Shown here: positions 7,612 to 16,665 of the stretch, piece by piece
How positions within the stretch are numbered: the first letter of the stretch is position 1
Layout: every line of letters starts with the position of its first letter
Assembly (NCBI GenBank): GCA_027482905.1
Contig: JAIXVP010000422.1
Span: 1 to 38,421, forward strand
Length of the DNA stretch: 38,421 nt
Source of the DNA: Opitutaceae bacterium
GTDB taxonomy: Bacteria > Verrucomicrobiota > Verrucomicrobiia > Opitutales > Opitutaceae
Direction of reading: 5' to 3'
Notes under the pieces: model-generated
Database searches by the model: none
What the model was told of the DNA's origin: nothing
The model's input: the letters and a program-made list of their open reading frames with translations, nothing else
Translations under genes and position numbers: made by a program

Positions 7612-8769
7612 TCACCCGGCCAGCATCCGCAACGCCACCCGATCCCGTTTGCCGCTGGCGTTGACCGGCCAGCGCTCCGGTGCGACCGGGACGTAACGCT
7701 TGGGGCGTTTCGCCGCCGCCAAGCCCTCCGCCACCCGCGCCCGCACCCGCGCCTCGGTGTCCGCACCCGCCGTCCCCGGCACGAACAACGCGACCACCTC
7801 CTCGCCCCATTCCGGGTGCGGCACGCCGACCACCGCGACGTCCGCCCACGCCGTGCCCGCCGCCTCCCGCACCACCGCCTCGACCTCGGCCGGGTTCACC
7901 TTTTCCCCGCCGCTGATGATCAACGCATCCGCCCGCCCCAGCACCCGCAGCCGGCCCGCCGCGTCGATCTCGCCCAGGTCGTCCGAACGCCATCGCCCAT
8001 CCGCCTCGGCCCGCGACTCCGGCCAGTAGCCGCGAAACAAACCCGCCCCCGCGACCGCGACCCGCCCATCGGTTTCCACCACCACGTTCGCGTGCGGCAA
8101 GGCCAGTCCCGCCGATTCATCGCCGGCCAAAAACTCCTCCGGCCGCTGCGCCGTGACCATCGCGGCCGTCTCGGTCGAGCCGTAGCACAAGGCCACAGGG
8201 AGGCCCGCCGCCCGCGCCCGCCGCGTCAGCTCCAGCCCGGACGGAGCACCGCCAATGAACACGGCCCGAAAGCCCCGCAGCCAGGCCTCCGCCTCCGCGT
8301 CGCCCAGCAAGCGCGCGAGTTGCGTCGGCACAAGCGAGAGGAACGCCCCCGCGCCCGCCGGCCGGTCCCGCCTCGCCTCGATCTCCCGCCAGCGCGCCGC
8401 CCGGTGGACGCCGCCGGTCCACGCGCAACGCGCCCAGGCCATGAGCCCGCTCACATGCCAGGGCGGCAGGAGCCCCACCGCGTCCACCCGTTCCAGCTCG
8501 AAAAACCGGGCAAACCCCTCCGCCGCCACCCCGAGGGTGAGCTCGTCGTGGCGCGCCAGTTTCATCACGCCCGAGGACCCTCCCGTGGGCACGCAGAGCC
8601 AGCCCCGGCGTCCGTCCCAATCCTCCGGCCGCCGCGCCGCCAGCGCCGCCCACTGCGCGCGTTCGCGTTCGCCCCACCCTGGATCGACCAGAAAACACGC
8701 GCCGTCGCGCTCGACCAGCGCCGCGCCGGCAAACTCCCGCAGCCCCGCGATCAACCGAGCGCGTTCCAT
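7612..8769 (-). CDS. menE: o-Succinylbenzoate-CoA ligase MenE
   Basis: A 385-residue acyl-CoA synthetase of the ANL superfamily, short as MenE proteins often are. The phosphate loop is 'PTGGSSGVMK', the adenine-binding motif 'YGSTETAAMV', the hinge region 'RSDDLGEIDAAGRLRVLGR' and the A8-like segment 'ISGGEKVNPAEVE'. The catalytic lysine is in the C-terminal 'NASGKRDR'. It would activate o-succinylbenzoate for menaquinone synthesis. The specificity is supported by menC, whose stop lies 19 bases inside this gene. The ATG at 8769 begins a normal N-terminus; the frame above it is antisense shadow of menC. Other men genes are not in the window. Confidence 0.88.
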   Translation of the reverse strand: MERARLIAGLREFAGAALVERDGACFLVDPGWGERERAQWAALAARRPEDWDGRRGWLCVPTGGSSGVMKLARHDELTLGVAAEGFARFFELERVDAVGLLPPWHVSGLMAWARCAWTGGVHRAARWREIEARRDRPAGAGAFLSLVPTQLARLLGDAEAEAWLRGFRAVFIGGAPSGLELTRRARAAGLPVALCYGSTETAAMVTAQRPEEFLAGDESAGLALPHANVVVETDGRVAVAGAGLFRGYWPESRAEADGRWRSDDLGEIDAAGRLRVLGRADALIISGGEKVNPAEVEAVVREAAGTAWADVAVVGVPHPEWGEEVVALFVPGTAGADTEARVRARVAEGLAAAKRPKRYVPVAPERWPVNASGKRDRVALRMLAG

Positions 8770-9827
8770 AGCTCCTCCGGGTTGATCCGCGCCACGTCGT
8801 CGCGCCGCACAAAGGCCCCCGTCACCGGTCCGTCCGCCCGCGCGTCGGCGAAAAGCGGCCACACCCCGTAGCCCAGCGCCCGCGCCCGCCCGCCCGCCGC
8901 CGCCCTTCTCTCGGCGTCCGCAAAGGCCAGCCGCAAGCCCGCCCGCGCCCCGACCCTCGTCTCCAGCGACGAGCCGAAGACCAGGTCCGCCTCCGCCGCC
9001 GCCAAACGCGCCAACATCTTCTCCGGCTCGCCGAGCAAGGCGGGTTTGATCACCCACACGCCCCGCCACCCCGCCGCCAGCCAGCGGTCGATGTCCCCCG
9101 CCCCGCCGAGCGATTCGTCCAGCGCGAGCGTGACCGGATAATCCTCCGCCAACCCGCGCAACAAATCCTCCGCGCCGCGCGCGTCCGGCGCCACGGGTTG
9201 TTCGACGTAGTCGATCGGCCGCTCCGCCGCCGCCGCCAGCCACCGCTCGGCCACACGCCGTTCCCAGGCCCCGTTGGCGTCCAGCCGCAGTTTGGCGCCC
9301 GCCGGCAGCAAACCGAGAAGATCGTCCAACAAGGCCAGTTCGTCCGCCGCGGCGCCCACGCCGACCTTCCACTTAAAAACCCGAAAACCCAGCTCCAGGG
9401 CCGGCCCGGCCGCCGCGAGCACCGCCCGCCCCGCCGGCAACAATCCGGCCACCGGCAAAAACTTCACCGTCGGCCCCGCCGCCGCGCCCGCGTCTTCGTC
9501 CGCCTCCGCCGCCATCGCCCAGGCCGCCGCCAAACCCGCCCGCGTGGCGCCGCAATCCGCCGGCACCCGCGCGAGCGCATCGGCCAGGTCCCGCGCCTCC
9601 CCGCGCAGCCCGGCCAGCGCCGCGCCCGCCTCGGCCACGCTCTCCGTGCCGAACCATTCGATCGGCGCCGCCTCGCCCCAGCCCCCCGCCCCCGCCGCGC
9701 CGGCCGCGTCCTTCTCGGCGCGGGTCACCCGGATCAACCATCCCTCGCGCTCCGCCCACGGCCCGTGCGCGGTCCGCACCACCGCTCGGAACGGCAGACG
9801 GTAGGCCCGGTGTTCGATTTTCCACAT
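8751..9827 (-). CDS. menC: o-Succinylbenzoate synthase MenC
   Basis: A 358-residue enolase-superfamily enzyme that dehydrates SHCHC to o-succinylbenzoate in menaquinone synthesis. The catalytic set is in place: KxK lysines K152 and K154 (FKWKVG), metal ligands D183 (LRLDANGAW), E209 (DYVEQP) and D237 (LALDES), and the opposite lysine K261 (VIKPAL). The N-terminal capping domain 'YRLPFRAVVRTAHGPWAEREGW' style start is typical of OSBS. Some enzymes of this family also racemise N-succinyl amino acids, but overlap with menE argues for the menaquinone role. menC and menE overlap by 19 bases. Confidence 0.9.
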   Translation of the reverse strand: MWKIEHRAYRLPFRAVVRTAHGPWAEREGWLIRVTRAEKDAAGAAGAGGWGEAAPIEWFGTESVAEAGAALAGLRGEARDLADALARVPADCGATRAGLAAAWAMAAEADEDAGAAAGPTVKFLPVAGLLPAGRAVLAAAGPALELGFRVFKWKVGVGAAADELALLDDLLGLLPAGAKLRLDANGAWERRVAERWLAAAAERPIDYVEQPVAPDARGAEDLLRGLAEDYPVTLALDESLGGAGDIDRWLAAGWRGVWVIKPALLGEPEKMLARLAAAEADLVFGSSLETRVGARAGLRLAFADAERRAAAGGRARALGYGVWPLFADARADGPVTGAFVRRDDVARINPEELWNALG

Positions 9828-9857
9828 GTCGCCACGATTCCACCGCCCAGCCGCGCG

Positions 9858-11636
9858 TCAACCGCCCCGCCCGGAAGGCGCCACGGCCCGGAACGCCACG
9901 CGGTGAAAAACCGTCGGGCTTTTCCACGACGCCAGCCCCAGCCCCATGTCCGCGCCCGCGTCCCACATCCAGTTGTTGGTGAAACTCCGGCCGGCCAGGT
10001 CCCAGGTGCGCCGCGCCGCGCCGTTCCACACCGCCGTCACCCGCGCGCCCCGCACCTCGAGAATGAGCCGCTGGCGCTCCCCGTTGCGCAAGGCCGCCGG
10101 AAACGTGAGCCCGTGCGCGCGCATGTCCTGCCCGTCGATGAGCTGCAAGCCGCCCAGGCCGCGCTCCCACGCGTCGAGTTCAAACACCCCCGTGCCCGCC
10201 GCCGTGGGCAAGAAGACCCCCACCGAATTGCGCCCGGCCGTGCGGGTGAACTCCACCGCCACGTCGTAATAAAAATCCCGCGGCGGCGCGACCGGCAGCC
10301 GCAGCGCGCAGACCGCCGCGTCGGACACCAGTTCCCCCGCCTGAATTCGCCAGCCCCCGTTGGCCGTCTGCTCGGCCGGGCGCACCGCCGGGAGCAACTG
10401 GGTCCAAAGCCCCGCCCCGGTCGCCGGGGCCGGCGCGGGGGCCGCCTCCACCGGGCTCGGCCCCGAAACCACCGCGGATGGCTCCGCCGCCCCCGTCGGC
10501 ACCGGTGCGGGGGGCGACACGGCCCGCACGCTGTCTATGGCCGCGGGCGTGCGCTCCACCACCGACGGCGCGATCGACGCCACCGGCTCGACCCGGGCGC
10601 CCGGCGCCACCGTTCGCACTCCGTCCGGGTCGGCGGTTTCCGCGCGTTCGCCCAGCCCGCTCCCGATCCAGACCAGCGCGATCAAACCCACACCCGCCGT
10701 CGCGATCCACCCCGCGCGCCCCACCCCGCCGCGCCCGCGGCCGGCCGCGGCGAGCCGGCGCGCGAAATCGTTCGCATCGCGCGGACGTTTCTCCGGCTCG
10801 CTGGCCAGGGCCGCGTCGATCAACGCGTCCACCGCCGCCGGCGTTCCCGCCAGCCGGGAAGCCGGCGCGTAGGCCCCGCGCGGCAGGCGCCCGGTGAGCA
10901 GTTGATAGGTCAACACGCCCAGGGCGTAGATATCCACCGCCGGGGTCACCGGTCCCGGCGCGCCCATCTGCTCCGGCGCCATGTAGTCGTAGGTCCCGAA
11001 AATCGTGCCGCTCAAGGTCAGCGCGGTCGTGAAACCCGCCCCGCCCGCGTGCGCCAGGCCGAAGTCCGCCAGCGCCAGCCGCCCGTCGCCGAGCACGAGG
11101 ATGTTGGCCGGCTTGAGGTCGCGGTGCACCACCCCGCGCGCGTGAGCCGCCGCCAACGCCGCCGCGATCTGCTCCACCCAGGCGCACACCTGCGGCCAGG
11201 GCTGGTCGCCGCCCGCCAGCCGCCCGGCGAGATCCCCGCCCTCCGCCCATTCCATGACGAGGTAAAGCGTGCCGTCCGGGAGCGCGCCGAAATCGTGGAT
11301 GGGCACGATGTGCGGGTGATTGAGCCCGGAGAGGATACGCGCCTCGCGTTCAAATCTCTCCCGCGCCAGCGGATCAGGCGTCGCCCCCGGCGGGAGCACC
11401 TTCACCGCCACCGCGCGCCCCAGTCGCACCTGTTCCGCCCGATAGACCGCGCCCATGCCGCCGCGCCCGCGCAGCTCGATCACGCGCAGCCCGGGGATCG
11501 CATCCGCCAAGGCCTCCGCCGGGGGCGCCACCCAGCCCGGGCCCGCGCCCGCGCCGGTGGCACCCAGGCCGCGTCCGAGCCAGTCCGCTGGGCGGCCCGC
11601 GCCGGCCGGTTTGCCCGCCCCGTCGCCCGCGTTCAT
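9858..11636 (-). CDS. Membrane Ser/Thr protein kinase with lectin/GH16-like C-terminal domain
   Basis: A 592-residue Hanks-type kinase. The kinase domain spans about 50-300: glycine loop 'LRGRGGMGAVY', K79 in 'AVAVKVL', catalytic HRD 171-173 in 'VVHRDLKPANIL', DFG 191-193 and 'MAPEQ' near 219. A single transmembrane helix lies at about 310-328. Next comes a Pro/Ala/Val-rich linker to about 415, then a C-terminal beta-rich domain ('ELVSDAAVCALRLP', 'VGVFLPTAAGTGVFELD', 'RSFTNNWMWDAGADMGLGL') that looks like the concanavalin/DUF1080-type folds often found in such kinases. That domain is predicted outside the membrane. The start ATG overlaps the sigma factor stop by four bases, so the pair is co-translated. 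Confidence 0.88.
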   Translation of the reverse strand: MNAGDGAGKPAGAGRPADWLGRGLGATGAGAGPGWVAPPAEALADAIPGLRVIELRGRGGMGAVYRAEQVRLGRAVAVKVLPPGATPDPLARERFEREARILSGLNHPHIVPIHDFGALPDGTLYLVMEWAEGGDLAGRLAGGDQPWPQVCAWVEQIAAALAAAHARGVVHRDLKPANILVLGDGRLALADFGLAHAGGAGFTTALTLSGTIFGTYDYMAPEQMGAPGPVTPAVDIYALGVLTYQLLTGRLPRGAYAPASRLAGTPAAVDALIDAALASEPEKRPRDANDFARRLAAAGRGRGGVGRAGWIATAGVGLIALVWIGSGLGERAETADPDGVRTVAPGARVEPVASIAPSVVERTPAAIDSVRAVSPPAPVPTGAAEPSAVVSGPSPVEAAPAPAPATGAGLWTQLLPAVRPAEQTANGGWRIQAGELVSDAAVCALRLPVAPPRDFYYDVAVEFTRTAGRNSVGVFLPTAAGTGVFELDAWERGLGGLQLIDGQDMRAHGLTFPAALRNGERQRLILEVRGARVTAVWNGAARRTWDLAGRSFTNNWMWDAGADMGLGLASWKSPTVFHRVAFRAVAPSGRGG

Positions 11637-12370
11637 GCGCCCTCCGCCTCCAAAGCCGCGCGCAGCGCCCGCAGCTCCGCGTCGATATCGCCGCCCTCGG
11701 GCAGGGTGTCGCGCACGGCGTCGCGCAGACACTCGCGGAACCGTTTCCGCAGCCGGTGCGCCGCCACCCGCGTGGCCCCCGGGCTCAATCCGGCCGCGCC
11801 CGTTTCGCCCGCCGGCGCGTCGTCCGCCCCGAGCGCACGATCCCGCAGCGCGGCGAAAAGCGCCGCCTGCCCCTCGGCCGCGTAGCGCGCCTCCAGCCGC
11901 GCCAGGGCCTGGGCAAGCAAGGCCCGCGCCCACTCCCGCTCAAAGGCCGCGTCGGGCGTGGCGCCGGCGTCGGCCAAGCGGTTCCAGTCCGCCTCGGCCG
12001 AGGAAAAATCCAGCGCCACCCAGCCACCCTCCGGTCGCCGCCGGGCCGCGCCCGCACGCGCCGCCGCGTCCTGCAGGTGATGCTTGAGCGCGGTGAGCAG
12101 AAAGCTGCGCAGCTTGCCCGCGTCCTCGTCCGCCCGCTGAAAAACCTCCCGGCGCAGCGCGACCGCGAAAAACTCCTGCACCCGGTCCTCGGCCTCGGCC
12201 CGCGGCAGCCCGCGCCCGCGGGCGTAGGCGTAGAGCGGCGTCCAATACGCGCGGCACAGGTCCTCCAGCGCCGCCTCCGCCTCGCGCGCGTCCCCCGTCC
12301 GGGCCCGCCGGACCAGCGACCAGCGCGTCGCGGGAAAGCCCCAACGGGTTTGCGGCGTGTCGGGTGTCAT
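11633..12370 (-). CDS. ECF-type RNA polymerase sigma factor, kinase-associated
   Basis: A 245-residue sigma-70 family ECF factor. The opening 'WGFPATRWSLVRRAR' is characteristic of ECF groups of Verrucomicrobiota and Planctomycetota. Region 2 follows with 'YWTPLYAYARGRGLPRAEAEDRVQEFF', and region 4 near 200-225 has the helix-turn-helix-like 'GLSPGATRVAAHRLRKRFRE'. No anti-sigma gene is adjacent. Instead the stop overlaps the start of a transmembrane Ser/Thr kinase, which suggests control by phosphorylation, as proposed for other kinase-linked ECF groups. Target promoters are not known. It lies 100 bases downstream of serS on the same strand. Confidence 0.88.
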   Translation of the reverse strand: MTPDTPQTRWGFPATRWSLVRRARTGDAREAEAALEDLCRAYWTPLYAYARGRGLPRAEAEDRVQEFFAVALRREVFQRADEDAGKLRSFLLTALKHHLQDAAARAGAARRRPEGGWVALDFSSAEADWNRLADAGATPDAAFEREWARALLAQALARLEARYAAEGQAALFAALRDRALGADDAPAGETGAAGLSPGATRVAAHRLRKRFRECLRDAVRDTLPEGGDIDAELRALRAALEAEGA

Positions 12371-12470
12371 GGTCGGCTCGGTTCACGCCAGTGGGATGCG
12401 CTCCGCGCGCCGCCGCAAGCCCGCACGCCACGCGGCCGGGGCATCCCCCGTCGGTCCCGGGCGGCGCGAC

Positions 12471-13739
12471 TCAGCCGAAGCGCAGCGTGTCGCGACCGAA
12501 ATACGGCGCGAGCGCGGCGGGGATTTTCACCGTGCCGTCCGGCTGAAGGTTGTTTTCCAGCAGCGCGGCCAGCACGCGAGGCACGGCCAGGCCGGAGCCG
12601 TTGAGGGTGTGCACGAGCTCGGGCTTGCCGTCGGCGTTGCGGAACCGGATCTGCGCGCGGCGGGCCTGGAAGCTCTCGAAGTTCGAGCAACTCGAGACCT
12701 CCAGCCAGCGCTGTTGCCCGGCCGCCCAGACCTCGAGATCGTATTTCTTGGCCTGGGAAAAACCCACGTCGCCGCCGCACATCAGGAGCACGCGGTAGGG
12801 CAGCTCCAGCTTGCGCAGGAGGTTCTCCGCATCGGTGCGGAGCAGATCGAGCTCGGCGTAGCTCTGCGAGGGGTGGACCCACTTGAGCAGCTCGACCTTG
12901 TCGAACTGGTGCAGGCGGTTGAGCCCGCGCACGTCCTTGCCGTAGCTGCCCGCCTCGCGGCGGAAACACGGCGTGTAGGCGGCGCGTTTCACCGGCAACG
13001 CGCCCTCGTCGAGGATCTCGTCGCGGAAAAAGTTGGTCAGCGGCACCTCGGCGGTGGGCACCGCGTAGAAGCCGTCCGCGACCGCCTCATACATCTGGCC
13101 CTCCTTGTCCGGCAGCTGGCCGGTGGCGGTGGCGCTGGCGGCGTTGACGAAGATGGGCGGGTTGACCTCGGTGTAGCCGGCCGCGACCGCCTCGTCCAAA
13201 AAGAACTGGAGCAGGGCGCGCACGATGCGGGCGCCGTCGCCGATGTAGAAGGGAAAGCCGGCGCCGGTGACCTTCGAGCCGCGCGCGAAGTCGATGAGCT
13301 TGTCGAAACCCGGGATCTCCCAGTGCGGTTTCGCGACCGCCGACAACCCCTCGCAGGTGCCCCAGGTGGCGAAGGTGACGTTTTCCTCCGGGGTGCGGCC
13401 CGCCGGCACGCTTTCATGGGGCAGGTTGGGCAGCGTGAGCATGGCCGCGCGGTGCTTGGCCTCGATCTCGCCCAGCCCGGCCTCGCGGGCCTTCACCTCG
13501 GCCGAGACGGTTTTCATCTCCTGCACCTTGGCGATGAACTCCGGAGTGCCCTTGGGCAGGCGGGCCATCTCGGTGTTGGCCGCCTTTTGTTTGGCGCGCA
13601 GGGCCTCGACCTCGGCGAGCTGGACGCGCCAGGCGGCGTCGAGAGCGAGGACGGCGTCGAGGTCGACCTCGAGGTGTTTTTTCGCGATGGCGGCGCGGAC
13701 GAGTTCGGGCGATTCGCGGAGGAGCTTGGGATCGAGCAT
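12471..13739 (-). CDS. serS: Seryl-tRNA synthetase
   Basis: A 422-residue class II aminoacyl-tRNA synthetase, the normal bacterial length. The N-terminal 'MLDPKLLRESPELVRAAIAK' start and the long coiled-coil arm (about 30-100) for tRNA-Ser binding are clear. Motif 2 is 'CFRREAGSYGKDVRGLNRLH' and motif 3 is 'NGSGLAVPRVLAALLENN'. 'TAEVPLTNFF' is the serine pocket region. The ATG at 13739 gives the canonical start; the frame continues open upstream only as antisense of the ABC exporter. Divergent from that exporter. Confidence 0.97.
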   Translation of the reverse strand: MLDPKLLRESPELVRAAIAKKHLEVDLDAVLALDAAWRVQLAEVEALRAKQKAANTEMARLPKGTPEFIAKVQEMKTVSAEVKAREAGLGEIEAKHRAAMLTLPNLPHESVPAGRTPEENVTFATWGTCEGLSAVAKPHWEIPGFDKLIDFARGSKVTGAGFPFYIGDGARIVRALLQFFLDEAVAAGYTEVNPPIFVNAASATATGQLPDKEGQMYEAVADGFYAVPTAEVPLTNFFRDEILDEGALPVKRAAYTPCFRREAGSYGKDVRGLNRLHQFDKVELLKWVHPSQSYAELDLLRTDAENLLRKLELPYRVLLMCGGDVGFSQAKKYDLEVWAAGQQRWLEVSSCSNFESFQARRAQIRFRNADGKPELVHTLNGSGLAVPRVLAALLENNLQPDGTVKIPAALAPYFGRDTLRFG

Positions 13740-13802
13740 GGCGGACGGGGAAGAGGGTGAAGCAGACCGGAAGCCCGCCGCCCGCGTCAACAATTGCCTT
13801 CC

Positions 13803-13827
13803 CATGGTGTCCAAGGGAAACACCATG
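13803..13827. promoter_or_regulatory. Inverted repeat in the serS / ABC exporter divergent region
   Basis: CATGGTGT (13803-13810) and ACACCATG (13820-13827) form a perfect 8-base inverted repeat around a 9-base spacer. A competing 5-base pair TTCCC (13799-13803)/GGGAA (13815-13819) overlaps it. The site lies between two divergent start codons. It could be an operator or an RNA hairpin in the exporter leader; such repeats also arise by chance at this length, so only its position makes it notable. Confidence 0.3.
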
Positions 13828-13856
13828 CCCCGCCCGACCTCCGCTATATCCGACCC

Positions 13857-15728
13857 GTGAGCCGACCCACTTCCCCCTCGCCCACCGCCCCCGCCACGGG
13901 CCTCGGCCGCTACCGCCGGCACCTGCACCATCTGCGCCCCGCCCGCTGGCACCTGATCGGCGGCCTGGTCTCCGCCGCGATCTTCGCCCTGAGCACCGGC
14001 GCGGGCCTGCCCATCGCGATGAAGTATCTGCTGCCGATCTTCTTCCACAAGGAGGACAAGATCGATCCGGTCGTGCTCGGCTTCGCCCGCCGCCTCTTCG
14101 GCGAGGCCTACGAGGAGCGCCTGCTGCTGCTCGCCTGCGTCGGCCTGCCCCTCGTCTTCGTGATCCGCGGCGTGGCCGCCATCGCCAACCGCTACCTCAT
14201 CAACCAGGCCGGCTTCATCGCCCTGGAAAACATCCGCCTCGAGGTCTACGACCGCCTGCTGAATCTGCCCCTCGCGTTCTACCAGCGCAACAAAGCCGGC
14301 GATCTCCACGCCCGCCTGATGGGCGACACCGAGAAACTGAAGGCCGTGGTGGTGAACGTCGGCGGCGAGATCGTGAAGCAACCCTTCACGCTCGTCGCCT
14401 CCGTCGGCGCACTGATCTACCTCTGCATCACCGAGCGCAGCACCCTCTTCGCCCTCGTCGCCATGCTGAGCGTGCCGCTTTGCATCGTGCCCATCCGCGT
14501 CGCCTCGCGCCAGCTCGTGAAACGCTCGCGCCAGCTCGCCGAACGCGCCGGCGAACTCGGCTCCATCACGGTCGAGACCCTCCAGTCGCCCCTCGAGATC
14601 CAGGCCTACAATCTCCAGCCCCGCCAGCGCGCGCGTTTTGTGGAAAACATCCGCCGCATCTTCGGCCTGACCATGAAGACGGTGAAATACCAGTCCTTCG
14701 TCACCCCGGTGATCGAGATCGTGTCGGTCTGCGGCTTCGTCGCCGCGCTCTACTTCGGCACCCGCAACGGCATGACCTTCGAGACCTTCACCGCCCTCGC
14801 GGTCGCGCTCTACATGTCCTACGAGCCGGTGAAAAAACTCAGCGCCATCCACGCCATCGTGAAGACCGGCGAGGCCTCGCTCGAACGCCTCGAATACATC
14901 CTCGACGCCGAGGACACCGTGCCCGCCCCGCCCTCGCCCCGCGCCCTGCACCCCGGCCCGCTGCCCATCGTGTTCGAAGGCGTCGGCTTCGCCTACGCCC
15001 CCCGCCCCGGCGAGGCGGCCGACGCCGCCGCCCGGCCCGCGCTGCGCGACCTCGACCTGCGGGCCGAACCGGGCGAGACCATCGCGCTGGTCGGCGCCAG
15101 CGGCGCCGGCAAGTCCACCTTCATCACCCTGCTACCGCGCTTCTACGACCCGACCGAAGGCCGCGTGACGCTCGGCGGAGTGGACCTGCGCGAGCTGGAC
15201 AAGACCGCACTGCGCGACCGCGTCGCCGTCGTGCCCCAGCAACCCCTGCTCTTCAACGCCAGCTTCGCCGACAACATCCGCATGGGCCGCCTCGCCGCCA
15301 CCGACGCCGAGGTCGAGCAGGCCGCCCGTCGCGCCCACGTGCACGAGTTCATCGCCGCCCAGCCCGAGGGCTACGCGACGATGGTGGGCGAGCGCGGCAA
15401 CACCCTCTCCGGCGGCCAGCGTCAGCGCATCGCCATCGCGCGGGCCTTCCTCAAGGACGCCCCCATCCTGATCCTCGACGAGGCCACCAGCGCGCTCGAT
15501 TCGGAGAGCGAGGCGGCCATCCAGGAAGCCCTACGCGAACTGGTGAAGGGGCGCACCGCCTTCATGATCGCGCACCGCTTCAGCTCCATCCGCCACGCCA
15601 CCCGCATCCTCGTTTTCCACGAGGGCCGCATCGTCGCCGACGGCCCTCACGCCGCCCTGCACGCCGGCAACGCCATCTACCGCGAGCTCTACGACCACCA
15701 ACTGCCGGGCGCGCCCGCCGCCAACTGA
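13857..15728 (+). CDS. MsbA-like ABC exporter (fused permease and ATPase)
   Basis: About 623 residues: an N-terminal six-helix type I exporter membrane domain (about 30-330) and a C-terminal nucleotide-binding domain. The latter has Walker A 'GASGAGKST' near 413, signature 'LSGGQRQRIAIARA' near 516, Walker B 'ILILDEATSALD' near 537 and the H-loop 'AHRF' near 572. This half-transporter layout is that of MsbA and related lipid or polysaccharide exporters, which work as homodimers. The GTG at 13857 (VSRPTSPS) is the likely start; a TTG at 13794 in frame is an alternative. A glycosyltransferase follows 13 bases downstream, and the surface-glycan cluster beyond supports a lipid-linked glycan substrate, which is inference. 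Confidence 0.88.
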   Translation: MSRPTSPSPTAPATGLGRYRRHLHHLRPARWHLIGGLVSAAIFALSTGAGLPIAMKYLLPIFFHKEDKIDPVVLGFARRLFGEAYEERLLLLACVGLPLVFVIRGVAAIANRYLINQAGFIALENIRLEVYDRLLNLPLAFYQRNKAGDLHARLMGDTEKLKAVVVNVGGEIVKQPFTLVASVGALIYLCITERSTLFALVAMLSVPLCIVPIRVASRQLVKRSRQLAERAGELGSITVETLQSPLEIQAYNLQPRQRARFVENIRRIFGLTMKTVKYQSFVTPVIEIVSVCGFVAALYFGTRNGMTFETFTALAVALYMSYEPVKKLSAIHAIVKTGEASLERLEYILDAEDTVPAPPSPRALHPGPLPIVFEGVGFAYAPRPGEAADAAARPALRDLDLRAEPGETIALVGASGAGKSTFITLLPRFYDPTEGRVTLGGVDLRELDKTALRDRVAVVPQQPLLFNASFADNIRMGRLAATDAEVEQAARRAHVHEFIAAQPEGYATMVGERGNTLSGGQRQRIAIARAFLKDAPILILDEATSALDSESEAAIQEALRELVKGRTAFMIAHRFSSIRHATRILVFHEGRIVADGPHAALHAGNAIYRELYDHQLPGAPAAN

Positions 15729-15741
15729 GCCCTGTCCCGCC

Positions 15742-16665
15742 GTGCCCGCCGCGCTCGAAACCCCGGTCGTCTTCATCGTTTTCAACCGGCCCGACCTGAC
15801 GGCGCGGGTTGTGGAACGCCTACGCCAGGTCCGGCCCCGCCACCTGCACGTGGTCGCCGACGGCCCCCGCCCCGGCCGGGCCGGCGAGGCCGAGGCCTGC
15901 GCCGAAACTCGAGCTTTGATCGAGCGCGGCGTCGACTGGCCCTGCGAAATCTTCCACGACTACTCGGACGTGAATCTCGGCTGCCGCCGCCGCGTCTCCA
16001 GCGGCATCACCGGCGCCTTCGCGCGCCACGAACGCGCCATTATCCTCGAGGACGACTGCGTGCCCAACGACTCGTTTTTTCCGTTCATGGAGCACGCGCT
16101 GGCGACCTACGCGGACCGTCCGGAGGTCATGCACGTCAGCGGCACGCAACTCCTGCCCGTGCCTAAGGTCTTCGTCGGCGACTACTACCTCGGCAGCTTC
16201 CCCTACATCTGGGGCTGGGCGACCTGGCGACGGGCTTGGGCGCGCTACCCGGCCGAATTCCCCGTTCTGGACGAGACGGCGCTACGTGAACACCTGCGCA
16301 TCGGCCGCGGGACCGCCCGCGAGTTGCTCCGCCAGTTCGCCCGGGTGCCGCGCGGCGAACTCGACAGCTGGGGTTTCCAGTGGACCGCGACCGTCTTCGC
16401 CCATCGCGGCCGCTGTGTGAACCCCGCCCGCAACCTCGTTTCCAACGTCGGGTTCGGCGAGCGCGCCACCCACACCCGCGACGCCACCTCCGGCTATGGC
16501 GAGTATCCCGTTTCCGAATTCGCCTTCCCGCTGCGCCCGCCGGCCGACGAAACCCTCCGCGCCGACTTCGACGCGCCCCACCTCGCGCGGTTTTTCCGTC
16601 GCCGGGGCTTCTGGGGCCGGCTGAAGAAATCCGCCTGCAAGCGGCTCGGCTTGCGCTATTTCTGA
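15742..16665 (+). CDS. GT-A fold glycosyltransferase
   Basis: A 307-residue nucleotide-sugar transferase. The start 'TPVVFIVFNRPDLTARVVERLR' and the acidic 'IILEDDCVPNDSFF' (E103-D104-D105) are the GT-A Rossmann start and metal-binding DxD-like site of a family often annotated as hemolytic/HlpA-like or sugar transferase in O-antigen loci. 'GSFPYIWGWATWRRAW' is also typical of that group. The GTG at 15742 starts just 13 bases after the exporter stop, so they are probably co-transcribed. The gene's end overlaps the convergent pyruvyl transferase stop by 10 bases. Donor and acceptor sugars are unknown. Confidence 0.82.
   Translation: MPAALETPVVFIVFNRPDLTARVVERLRQVRPRHLHVVADGPRPGRAGEAEACAETRALIERGVDWPCEIFHDYSDVNLGCRRRVSSGITGAFARHERAIILEDDCVPNDSFFPFMEHALATYADRPEVMHVSGTQLLPVPKVFVGDYYLGSFPYIWGWATWRRAWARYPAEFPVLDETALREHLRIGRGTARELLRQFARVPRGELDSWGFQWTATVFAHRGRCVNPARNLVSNVGFGERATHTRDATSGYGEYPVSEFAFPLRPPADETLRADFDAPHLARFFRRRGFWGRLKKSACKRLGLRYF

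Noticed and set aside
13740-14951. A 400-codon N-terminal extension of the serS frame.
   Set aside because: It is antisense to the ABC exporter membrane domain, has low-complexity composition, and serS has its normal start at 13739.
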